DNA of 50,456 bases from an uncultured Bacteroidales bacterium. GTDB taxonomy: Bacteria; Bacteroidota; Bacteroidia; Bacteroidales; F082. The DNA lies in contig CAMJQC010000015.1 in NCBI GenBank assembly GCA_946407975.1, positions 1 through 50,456 on the forward strand. Reading direction: 5' to 3'. Positions 18,928 through 26,375 of the stretch are shown piece by piece (the first letter of the stretch is position 1; each line of letters opens with the position of its first letter). The notes under the pieces are model-generated. The model was given only the letters and a program-made list of their open reading frames with translations, did no database searches and was not told the DNA's origin. The position numbers were made by a program, and so were the translations under genes.

Positions 18928-18939
18928 GGTCCTTAGGAC

Positions 18940-20007
18940 TTATTTTACATTAAGTTTCAGATTCTTTACGATGCGTCCTTTCTTCATCAGACGTACTATG
19001 TAAAGCCCAGGCTCCATGGAAGCCGGAACATCTATCTCAAGCCCTCCTATCGCATTACCAGCGGTTTTGGCAATCTGATGACCACATAAGTCACAGATTT
19101 CAACGGCATCAAACTTATATTCGTTACCGCTCAAATGCACCGCTTCTCCCCTTTCCACAGGGTTTGGAAAAAGATATACGGGGACATTCAAAGGGATGTC
19201 TTCCGAAACAGACCAGTTCGGATCCCAGATCATACGGGCAAATTCAGGATGGTCGATAAAAGGATTCCTATTATGCTGATAATCGTTATAAATGGCATTG
19301 TTACGGTCGATCTCTTTCTGACTGACAGGATCTTGGTCGCTCCAACGCAACAGCATCGTCATCGCCCATGGCTTGATCTCCGACTTGTTGGTCATGTCGC
19401 TTGACCCCCAGCCAGAATCTTCGCCGTAATAACGCACACTCATATACATAAGGGCGCGGGCAAAATCGCCTTTATACTCATCAATGGGTTCAAAAACGGT
19501 GCCCGAGAAGCCCGGAGTCTTGCAAGGCCCCAGCTTCGAACCGTTTTTAGAGATCCAGTCGGCCGACCGCACCTCGCCAAAAGCATGGTTGCTTCGTTTA
19601 AAGTTGACAAATCCGTCGGTAGCAAAAATGTGATGCAAGTCGGTTCGCGGCGTGGTCTGTTCATTGAACCAGCTTTGAGGCCAGGAATGCTCACGATTGT
19701 AACAGTCGCCTTCTACTTTATAATTCCCGCATTGGTCTTGACCCAAATGATAGATATAAGGAGGGGTTCCGCCAGGACGGTCAGAATACATGTCCCACAC
19801 AACGCCATTCCCTTTGTTATCGGTACTCCAAAAGGCATTCCAGATCTGAGCATACGTAATGGTGGTATGGCCCTTGATGATATTGTGAAGCGCCACTTTC
19901 AACTGATTGCCGGTAAGACCATTGGCAGAATTATAATAACCGGACGGCTGAGCCCATACTGCGACAGCAAGGAACAGGACCGCAAAAAGCGACAAAACCT
20001 TTTTCAT
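18940..20007 (-). CDS. Secreted endonuclease I family protein with T9SS sorting domain
   Basis: Extracellular or surface nuclease probably exported through the type IX system encoded in this window. The 355-residue product has a Sec signal peptide (cleavage near VWAQ, about residue 20). The endonuclease I domain runs to about residue 260, with the metal/His catalytic signature CYNREHSWPQSWF and RTDLHHIFATDGFVNFKRSN. The C-terminal 80 residues form a type A T9SS sorting domain: YLFPNPVERGEAV, VEICDLCGHQIAK, and ending GLYIVRLMKKGRIVKNLKLN. Likely roles are nutrient or nucleotide scavenging, or degrading extracellular DNA. It follows the MntP-like gene by 3 bases, so the two are probably co-transcribed. 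Confidence 0.92.
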   Translation of the reverse strand: MKKVLSLFAVLFLAVAVWAQPSGYYNSANGLTGNQLKVALHNIIKGHTTITYAQIWNAFWSTDNKGNGVVWDMYSDRPGGTPPYIYHLGQDQCGNYKVEGDCYNREHSWPQSWFNEQTTPRTDLHHIFATDGFVNFKRSNHAFGEVRSADWISKNGSKLGPCKTPGFSGTVFEPIDEYKGDFARALMYMSVRYYGEDSGWGSSDMTNKSEIKPWAMTMLLRWSDQDPVSQKEIDRNNAIYNDYQHNRNPFIDHPEFARMIWDPNWSVSEDIPLNVPVYLFPNPVERGEAVHLSGNEYKFDAVEICDLCGHQIAKTAGNAIGGLEIDVPASMEPGLYIVRLMKKGRIVKNLKLNVK

Positions 20008-20010
20008 TTC

Positions 20011-20577
20011 TTATGCTATCAGATTGGTAAACATATACAAGATTGCGATAATCAGCATAAATACCGATGCCGAGAACGCCACAAAACTCCCTTTCTTGAT
20101 CATCTCAGGCTTGAACGGGATCCTTACCGTGAAGAACGCCCACAAAAAACCTGCCACAAGTACCGCCACAAAGAACCAATTGCCAAAAGGCATGAAATAG
20201 GGTCCCAAAAGCGACATCAAAAGCGTGTTGATGGCCGCTAAAACAGTCAACAAAAGTATCTCTTTATTGTTGTTAACCGTAAACAGCATTTTTCCTTTGA
20301 GCATTTTCATCGAATCAAGGAACATCTTAATGGCGATGACGAGCATCATCGCGAAAACCATATAGCGAGCAATATAAACGAACAGGTGAGAGATGAGCCT
20401 GCCTAGATTGTAGCCGATTACCGCCAACACTCCCTGTGAGATGCCGAACAAAAGAGGCACGAGATATTTCTGATAAGACTTATCCTCGTCCGTCACCAAA
20501 CCCAGTGCGCGTGGCATGACACTCGATGTAAGACAGATGATGAACAGGATATTTATGATAATTGCCGATATGGTCAT
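20011..20577 (-). CDS. Six-helix membrane protein, distantly MntP/DUF204-like
   Basis: The 188-residue product from the ATG at 20577 (MTISAIIINILFIICLTSS) has about six hydrophobic helices. It resembles the manganese exporter MntP in length, two-repeat layout and segments such as LLFGISQGVLAVIGYNLGRL and MVFAMMLVIAIKMFLDSMK. The acidic residue expected in MntP helix 1 is absent and no Asp is seen in the helix-4 equivalent (LTVLAAINTLLMSLL), so transport of Mn2+ is doubtful. The frame extends to 20625, but a promoter box lies within that extension (20605-20612), which fixes the shorter start. It leads a two-gene unit with the secreted nuclease. Confidence 0.6.
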   Translation of the reverse strand: MTISAIIINILFIICLTSSVMPRALGLVTDEDKSYQKYLVPLLFGISQGVLAVIGYNLGRLISHLFVYIARYMVFAMMLVIAIKMFLDSMKMLKGKMLFTVNNNKEILLLTVLAAINTLLMSLLGPYFMPFGNWFFVAVLVAGFLWAFFTVRIPFKPEMIKKGSFVAFSASVFMLIIAILYMFTNLIA

Positions 20578-20604
20578 CTTCAAAAAACTAGCTGCTTTAT
20601 ACTG

Positions 20605-20612
20605 CAAAAGTA
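20605..20612 (-). promoter_or_regulatory. -7 box TACTTTTG of the MntP-like / endonuclease unit
   Basis: A perfect TAnnTTTG match on the minus strand lies 27 bases before the ATG at 20577. It falls inside the longer in-frame extension of that gene and so excludes the upstream start. Confidence 0.55.
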
Positions 20613-20687
20613 CGCTTTTTTTCAAAACAATGGGAACACCTGCTATGCAGATGTTCCCATTGGAAGATAATCAAAAAAGGCTGTCTT

Positions 20688-22064
20688 TTATTTCAGTCTC
20701 TTGAACTGGCAGGTGAAGTGACGCATCAGTTCGGCTTCCCAAGTGATTTCAAGACCGCGCTTGATCGTGTCGCGACGGTCGTAAACATTCTTGAGAGCGG
20801 CAGCGATGACATCCATATGGTTGTTCGTGTAAACACGACGCGGGATGCAGAGGCGGACAAAGTCGTTGCCACCAAAGCGGTTCTCGCGGGTAACCGGATC
20901 ACGGTCAGCAAGGACGTAACCGATTTCGCAAGCACGGATGCCAGCTTCAAGATAAAGCTCGCAGGTCAGGGTCTGAGCCGGAAACTCTTCCTTAGGCACG
21001 TTGGTCAACACCTTGTCGGCATCAACGAAAATGGCGTGACCACCGGCAGGACGCTGATAAGGAATGCCATACTCGTCGAGTTTCTTAGCCAGATACTGAA
21101 CTTGTTTAATACGGGTCTCAACCATGTCAAACTCGAGGTTTTCCTTAAGACCGACGGCAAGGGCGTCCATATCACGTCCGTTCATACCGCCATAGGTCAG
21201 GAAGCCTTCGAAAGGAATGCAGAACAACTTGGCGCCTTCGTACCATTCCTTCTTTCTCGTCGCGATGAAACCACCCATATTGACGAGAGCGTCTTTCTTG
21301 GCACTCATGGTCATGCCATCAGCGTAACTGAACATTTCCTTGCAGATCTCACGCAGCGTCTTGTTCTCGTAACCCTTTTCACGGGTCTTGATAAAGTAAG
21401 CGTTCTCGATGAAACGGGCACTGTCGATATTGACAGGCACACCGTATTTGTGGCAAAGTTCGCAGGTCTCACGGATGTTTTGCATGGAGACAGGCTGACC
21501 ACCGACGGTATTGTTGGTGACGGTAAGAACCATGAAAGGCACATTACCCTTGTTCTCTTTCAGCACCTTCTCAAGCTTCTCGAGGCTAACATTGCCTTTG
21601 AAAGGCACTTCGAGCTGAGTGTCGTAGGCTTCGGGGACCGTGACGTCGATAGCGAAGGCTTTACGGCTCTCGATATGGCCCTTGGTGGTGTCAAAGTGAG
21701 CATTGCCAGGGATCACCATACCGGGTTTTACAAGGTATGAAAACAGGACGTTCTCAGCAGCACGGCCTTGGTGGGTCGGGATGACATATTCAAAGCCTGT
21801 GATTTCGGAGATGGTGTCTTTCATATGGAAGAAAGAACGGGCACCGCCATAGCTCTCGTCACCCATCATCATGGCGCTCCACTGACGGTCGCTCATAGCG
21901 CCCGTGCCAGAGTCGGTCAGCAGGTCAATGTACACATAGTCGCTCTTCAGCATGAAGATGTTCTGGTGGGCTTCGTCAAGCCATTTTTCGCGTTGTTCGC
22001 GGGTGGATTTCTTGATAGGTTCAACCATCTTGATTTTCCACGCTTCTGCAAATGGTAATTCCAT
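20688..22064 (-). CDS. tnaA: Tryptophanase
   Basis: PLP enzyme that cleaves tryptophan to indole, pyruvate and ammonia; indole is a gut signal molecule. The 458-residue product carries the beta-eliminating lyase fold with YIDLLTDSGTGAMSDRQW, IPTHQGRAAE, DSARFIENAYFIK and the PLP-lysine motif MTMSAKKDALVNMGG (Lys257). The closely related tyrosine phenol-lyase was considered. The residue near the C-terminus in LMRHFT is His449, as in tryptophanases (Phe in tyrosine phenol-lyase), and IRACEIG lacks the phenol-lyase arginine, so tryptophanase is favoured. The start MELPFAEAWKIKM matches Bacteroides tryptophanases as I remember them. The 5' leader looks like an attenuator (22148-22213). Confidence 0.93.
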   Translation of the reverse strand: MELPFAEAWKIKMVEPIKKSTREQREKWLDEAHQNIFMLKSDYVYIDLLTDSGTGAMSDRQWSAMMMGDESYGGARSFFHMKDTISEITGFEYVIPTHQGRAAENVLFSYLVKPGMVIPGNAHFDTTKGHIESRKAFAIDVTVPEAYDTQLEVPFKGNVSLEKLEKVLKENKGNVPFMVLTVTNNTVGGQPVSMQNIRETCELCHKYGVPVNIDSARFIENAYFIKTREKGYENKTLREICKEMFSYADGMTMSAKKDALVNMGGFIATRKKEWYEGAKLFCIPFEGFLTYGGMNGRDMDALAVGLKENLEFDMVETRIKQVQYLAKKLDEYGIPYQRPAGGHAIFVDADKVLTNVPKEEFPAQTLTCELYLEAGIRACEIGYVLADRDPVTRENRFGGNDFVRLCIPRRVYTNNHMDVIAAALKNVYDRRDTIKRGLEITWEAELMRHFTCQFKRLK

Positions 22065-22147
22065 GGTTATGATGTTTTTATGATTAATTGTTGATTAAGA
22101 TTATTTGATTTCACTGAAAAGTTGTGCAAAAACACAATCAAAAACAG

Positions 22148-22213
22148 TCAAAAACGGTCTCTCCGTTTAATGTTGATATAGTTTTGGGTTGCTATATATA
22201 GGCTGTTTTTCAT
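22148..22213 (-). CDS. Putative 21-residue leader peptide upstream of tnaA (TnaC-like position)
   Basis: A minus-strand ATG at 22213 opens a 21-codon frame (MKNSLYIATQNY..., ending RRDRF, stop at 22148-22150) just 20 bases after the tnaA -7 box. Its last codons overlap a small hairpin (AAACGG / CCGTTT) that is followed by three T5 tracts. In enteric bacteria, tnaA is preceded by the 24-residue TnaC leader that controls the operon by tryptophan-dependent ribosome stalling. Without gaps, Thr9, an aromatic at 12 (Tyr for Trp), Asn14 and Ile15 line up with TnaC. But there is no Trp, no Asp16 and no final Pro, so homology is not established. Treat it as a candidate regulatory ORF. Confidence 0.35.
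   Translation of the reverse strand: MKNSLYIATQNYINIKRRDRF
22152..22168 (-). terminator. Candidate attenuator hairpin in the tnaA leader
   Basis: On the minus strand AAACGG, loop AGAGA and CCGTTT form a 6-base-pair stem followed by TTTTT, GACTG, TTTTT, GATTGTG and TTTTTG. The stem is short, so termination efficiency would be modest; it lies about 85 bases upstream of the tnaA ATG. Confidence 0.35.
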
Positions 22214-22232
22214 TTCGGCTGCAAAATCGCTT

Positions 22233-22240
22233 CAAAGATA
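22233..22240 (-). promoter_or_regulatory. -7 box TATCTTTG of tnaA
   Basis: A perfect TAnnTTTG match on the minus strand implies a leader RNA of about 160 bases before tnaA. A second box (22324-22331) faces the other way for the dipeptidase gene. Confidence 0.5.
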
Positions 22241-22323
22241 CAACATTTTGAATGATTGAAATTTCGTTTTGATGAAATTTTTGATGATTTCCATAAACCG
22301 GACGAATACGTCGTTTTCTTTTG

Positions 22324-22331
22324 TAAATTTG
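22324..22331 (+). promoter_or_regulatory. -7 box TAAATTTG of the C69 dipeptidase gene
   Basis: A perfect TAnnTTTG match 91 bases before the ATG at 22423. The whole tnaA/dipeptidase intergenic region (22065-22422) otherwise holds only the tnaA leader elements. Confidence 0.5.
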
Positions 22332-22422
22332 AAAACGGAAGGTCTTGGATAAAGGCCAAATTACTATCGTTTACAATTTATTAATTATCAATAATTTACA
22401 AGTATTTCAAAATCTATCTGAA

Positions 22423-24030
22423 ATGAAAATCTACAAGTCATTACTATTAAGTGCCATGTTGTTGCTTGGCTTAGGTGTGAAAGCCCAGGACGAGAACCAG
22501 GAGATGCTCGACGGAGCATGCTGCACCAGTATTATGGTGGGCAAAAAAGCTTCCACTGACGGTTCGGTCATCACTTCGCACACCTGTGACGGGCGCTATC
22601 GCACCTGGATGCGCTGGGAGCCGGCGGCCGACCATGAAAAAGGCGAGATGCACAAAGTCTACAAAGGCACCATGCACACTGAGGACCCCTTCGACAACCG
22701 TGGCGTAGAGCTGGCGGGAGAGATTCCTCAAGTAGCTCACACCTATGCTTACCTGAACACCGCTTATCCTTGCCTGAACGAAAAGCAGCTGGCTATCGGC
22801 GAAACCACTTTCTCCGGTCCTGACACCCTGGTCAACCCGAAAGGAATGTTCCTCATCGAAGAACTGGAGCGTGTCGCCCTGATGCGTTGCGACAATGCAC
22901 GCGATGCCATTAAACTCATCGGACAACTTGTCAAAGACTATGGTTATGGCGACGGTGGCGAATGCATCACCATCGCCGACAAAAACGAAGTATGGCAGAT
23001 GGAGGTCCTCGGCGAAGGTCCCGACAAGATCGGTGGCGTTTGGGCCGCCAAGCGCGTGCCTGACGACGAGGTGGCAGTTTCGGCCAACATCGCCCGCATC
23101 GGCAAACTTGAACGCAAGAGCAAAGACTTCATGTGCAGCGACAACTGCGAGGCCGTAGCCAAGAAATACGGTCTTTGGGACGGCAAAGGCGATTTCGTTT
23201 TCTTTAAGGCTTTTGGCAGCGACTACAGCAACGGAAAGAACTACCGTGAACGCGAGTACTTCATTCTCAACCAACTGGCTCCTTCGCTCAACCTGAACAT
23301 GGATATGGACGAATTGCCCTTCTCGGTGAAACCAGCTGAAAAAGTTGACGTTCGCACCGTCATGGACTTATTCAAGACCACCTATGAAGGCACCGATATG
23401 GACATGACGCAAAACATCAAGATGGTGACCAAGAAAAGACTGGAAGACGGCACTGTAGTCAACGACACCATAATCAGTCCCGTAGCTAATCCCTGGATTG
23501 GCAGCGCCATGATGAACACGCTCAATTACCTCGCTCCTGGCACCGTCGATTTCAAGCGTACCGTCTCCGTGGCATGGAGCAGCTACCATCACATCATCCA
23601 ATGCCGCAGCTGGATGCCCGACGAAATCGGCGCCATCTGTTGGATGGCTTGCGACAACCCGGGTCAGAGCCCGCGCATCCCGCTGTTCTCGGGATCGACC
23701 GTCGTTCCTGACGGCTTCGACAAATGCGGACAGCTGAGGTATCGCGACGAAGCCTGGATCTGGCATTATCGCAAGGCCAACAAACTAGCCACTGTGCAAT
23801 GGGGACGCACCCGCCAGACATTGCTTAATAATGTAGTCCGTTTCGAAGACAAGGCCTTCGACGAGATTCCAAATGTGGAAAAGAAAGCCCTGGCACTCAT
23901 CCAGGACGGCAAGACAAAAGAAGCCACCCTTTTGCTCAACCAATATAGTTCCGACTTCGCTGGCGCTACACGGCAAGCGTGGAAGGAAATGGAAGACAAG
24001 TTCTGGTATTGGTTTAGCATGGGATTCTAA
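22423..24030 (+). CDS. Secreted C69 family dipeptidase
   Basis: Ntn-hydrolase peptidase of family C69 (PepD-like), probably periplasmic or extracellular, cutting short peptides. The 535-residue product from the ATG at 22423 begins with a signal peptide (MKIYKSLLLSAMLLLGLGVK, cut after Ala-Gln). The N-terminal nucleophile region is ACCTSIMVGKKASTDGSVIT; Cys34 is the likely nucleophile, exposed after propeptide removal as in the family. Further conserved blocks are GECITIADKNEVWQMEVLGE and VSVAWSSYHHIIQCRSW. The frame extends 26 codons upstream, but that segment has no signal character and the internal Met starts a textbook signal peptide. It has its own promoter and converges with the PpiD-like gene at a shared hairpin. 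Together with tryptophanase next door it suits peptide fermentation. Confidence 0.92.
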   Translation: MKIYKSLLLSAMLLLGLGVKAQDENQEMLDGACCTSIMVGKKASTDGSVITSHTCDGRYRTWMRWEPAADHEKGEMHKVYKGTMHTEDPFDNRGVELAGEIPQVAHTYAYLNTAYPCLNEKQLAIGETTFSGPDTLVNPKGMFLIEELERVALMRCDNARDAIKLIGQLVKDYGYGDGGECITIADKNEVWQMEVLGEGPDKIGGVWAAKRVPDDEVAVSANIARIGKLERKSKDFMCSDNCEAVAKKYGLWDGKGDFVFFKAFGSDYSNGKNYREREYFILNQLAPSLNLNMDMDELPFSVKPAEKVDVRTVMDLFKTTYEGTDMDMTQNIKMVTKKRLEDGTVVNDTIISPVANPWIGSAMMNTLNYLAPGTVDFKRTVSVAWSSYHHIIQCRSWMPDEIGAICWMACDNPGQSPRIPLFSGSTVVPDGFDKCGQLRYRDEAWIWHYRKANKLATVQWGRTRQTLLNNVVRFEDKAFDEIPNVEKKALALIQDGKTKEATLLLNQYSSDFAGATRQAWKEMEDKFWYWFSMGF

Positions 24031-24056
24031 ACCGCGGCCTCAGCAACCGAGTACCA

Positions 24057-24099
24057 TTAAGAAAGGGATGCCGAAACTGATTCGACATCCCTTTCTTAA
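24057..24099. terminator. Bidirectional terminator hairpin between dipeptidase and PpiD-like genes
   Basis: Long stem: TTAAGAAAGGGATG, C bulge, CGAA on the left; TTCG, A, CATCCCTTTCTTAA on the right. It lies 27 bases after the plus-strand stop and 21 bases beyond the minus-strand stop. There is no long T run apart from the stem ends. Confidence 0.65.
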
Positions 24100-24119
24100 T
24101 AACGATACTATCTATAAAA

Positions 24120-26246
24120 TCAATAGAAGGTAACTCTGTTATCCTCAACCTTGGCACCATCAAACAGGGCTTTGTAGATACCGTCGTTGAGCACCTTGTT
24201 GCGGAACTGAGTAACTCTTTCTTTTATGGTTTCGGAGAAATCATCCTTCTTGGGGGCTTCGTCGAATTTGACGTTCTTGATGATGAATGCGCTGGAATTA
24301 CCGGCAACAGGGCCGACTTCCTGGCCTTCCTTCATTCCGAAGATCGTGCCAATAATATCGGATTCGACACCAAAGTTACCCATTACACGGTCATTGAGCG
24401 AAATGCTGGTAATCGTATCGGATTCGGCGCCCAATTCTTCAATCATTCTCTTGACATCATTGCCACAGGCCTTCATCTTTTCAACCGCCATCTCGCCTTT
24501 CTTGAGGTTAAGGATCTGATATTTGGCCTGCTCAGAGACTATTGACATCGGAGCGTAACCTTCGGGGATGATATCGGTCAAAGTGGCCACAACAAACATA
24601 TTGTCAAGGTCGAAAATATTGGAGATGTCACCAACTTTCGTCTTATCATCGAAAGCCCAACGGATAATCTGGCGCGGATTGTCGATACCTGCAATCTGAT
24701 ACGACGACTTTCTCAGACGCTGCTGGGTGCGCTTGTTCAAACCCTGTTCTTCGATGGCAGTGTTGAACTGTTCGCTGGTCTTGTTTTCCGTGACGAATCT
24801 GTTGACATCGGCAAAGATGTTCTGATAAGTCTTGGTGCTGGTCGAAATGTCATGTCTCAACACGGCCAAACGTGCTTTAGGAAGAGCGACGGTCTTACCG
24901 GTCACCTTGATGATATGATAGCCGAAAGGTGTTTCGACAACGCCGATACTACCCACGGGGTTGTTGACGACATATTCGTTAAACTGGTTCACCATGGTAC
25001 CATCGGTAAACCAATCGAGGTCTCCACCCTTGTCTTTTGAACCTTGGTCGGTTGATAATTGACGGGCCAGGTCGGCAAAGAGGCCTTCGTTTTTCGAGTT
25101 GGCTCTCAAAACATTCAAAAGACTGTCAGCCTTGGCTTTGGCATCTTCCTTTGAAATCGTAGCCTGGCTGTTGAAAGCACCGGCATAACTGATCAAGATA
25201 TGGCTGGCTTTCAGAGAGTCGGGACGGTTCTGCATATCGACGATGCGAACGAGATTGTAGGAACCGTCATGTTCATAAGGTCCGAACACATAACCAATTC
25301 CGTTGCCATCATCGAAGATGGGCTTTTCGATCTGTTTGGGGACGTCTTTTCTTCCCATCCAGGTGCTGTCGTAGCGTTGGTCAGAATTGGCATTGACAAA
25401 GCTGGCGGCATTATCACTATCGGTGAATTCCGGCTTGATGTCCTTGATAAATTGAAGGGCATCCTGACGGTCTTCCATGGAAGGCTCAATGTCGAATACG
25501 ACATACTCGATGTTACGGACTTCTTCCGTCTTATATCTGTATTTGTATTCGTCGTAGAAAGCCTGTCTGTCGCGATCCGTGACTTCCAGCTCGGCAATAG
25601 AATCAGGGATGGTGGTATAACGAAGGCCAACGATTTCAGCCGAAGCCTTGTCATTCTTCCTGTCATAATACAGTTCAGCAATCTTGGTAGGCACAAAGTA
25701 GGAGTTGTTGACAAGCGCTGAATATTTCTTCGTCAAACGGTCTTCCTTTACCGCTCTTTCAAAGTCAACCCATTGCGTGCGCATCTCTGGATTAAGACTA
25801 TTCAGATTCTGAAGATAATTCTCCACCAGTTCCTTGTCGAAAGTTCCGTCAGATTTGGTGAAGGTCTGCACAACCCACTGGTGAGGGTTATCGCCCACAA
25901 ACATGTCGTACAGCTCGTCCGAAGAGACGTTAATGCCTAGATCTTCATATTCCTTGTTCATAATATGATCCTTGATCATCTTGTCCAAGGTGTTGTTATA
26001 CTGTCTGTAAGTCTCGGTAGAACTAGGATTGGCACCAGTCTGTCTCTTAAGGGTTTCCATATCCTTATCTCTTTGATTCTCAAAATCCTGATAAGGAATC
26101 TTCTCTCCATTTACCACTGCAACATTGTACTCACGGTTCCTTCCGGTGCTTTGGAAAAGGTCCTGTAATACAAATGCCAAAAGGGCAATACCGATAATTG
26201 CGATTAACAATCCAGAATGTTTTCTGATTTTTTCAATTGCTGCCAT
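24120..26246 (-). CDS. ppiD: PpiD/SurA-like peptidyl-prolyl isomerase foldase
   Basis: Membrane-anchored periplasmic chaperone that helps fold outer-membrane proteins. The 708-residue product has a short cytoplasmic N-terminus, one membrane helix (about 12-32, GLLIAIIGIALLAFVLQDLF), a SurA-type N-terminal chaperone domain (VVNGEKIPYQDFENQRDKDM), and a parvulin rotamase domain at about 345-455: KASHILISYAGAF, then STDQGSKDKGGDLDWF and the GYHIIKVTGK end strand. A long C-terminal chaperone-like region follows. Layout and length match PpiD rather than soluble SurA. It follows the CNNM/CBS gene with a 128-base gap containing a promoter, in an envelope-biogenesis cluster with lptC. Confidence 0.9.
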   Translation of the reverse strand: MAAIEKIRKHSGLLIAIIGIALLAFVLQDLFQSTGRNREYNVAVVNGEKIPYQDFENQRDKDMETLKRQTGANPSSTETYRQYNNTLDKMIKDHIMNKEYEDLGINVSSDELYDMFVGDNPHQWVVQTFTKSDGTFDKELVENYLQNLNSLNPEMRTQWVDFERAVKEDRLTKKYSALVNNSYFVPTKIAELYYDRKNDKASAEIVGLRYTTIPDSIAELEVTDRDRQAFYDEYKYRYKTEEVRNIEYVVFDIEPSMEDRQDALQFIKDIKPEFTDSDNAASFVNANSDQRYDSTWMGRKDVPKQIEKPIFDDGNGIGYVFGPYEHDGSYNLVRIVDMQNRPDSLKASHILISYAGAFNSQATISKEDAKAKADSLLNVLRANSKNEGLFADLARQLSTDQGSKDKGGDLDWFTDGTMVNQFNEYVVNNPVGSIGVVETPFGYHIIKVTGKTVALPKARLAVLRHDISTSTKTYQNIFADVNRFVTENKTSEQFNTAIEEQGLNKRTQQRLRKSSYQIAGIDNPRQIIRWAFDDKTKVGDISNIFDLDNMFVVATLTDIIPEGYAPMSIVSEQAKYQILNLKKGEMAVEKMKACGNDVKRMIEELGAESDTITSISLNDRVMGNFGVESDIIGTIFGMKEGQEVGPVAGNSSAFIIKNVKFDEAPKKDDFSETIKERVTQFRNKVLNDGIYKALFDGAKVEDNRVTFY

Positions 26247-26302
26247 AGTTTTCTATCTATTTGTCTAATTAATTTCTAAAAAATACCTTCAAAAAAAGCG
26301 TG

Positions 26303-26310
26303 CAAATTTA
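26303..26310 (-). promoter_or_regulatory. -7 box TAAATTTG of the PpiD-like gene
   Basis: A perfect TAnnTTTG match on the minus strand, 56 bases before the ATG at 26246, followed by GCACGC. Confidence 0.5.
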
Positions 26311-26375
26311 GTAAAAAAACCAACAGACAACGCTTTTGTTGAACTTTTTTGTTTTTTGACAGGCTAAAACCACCG

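Noticed and set aside
20688-22064. Tyrosine phenol-lyase instead of tryptophanase
   Set aside because: His in LMRHFT and the IRACEIG segment match tryptophanases; phenol-lyases have Phe and Arg at the discriminating places.
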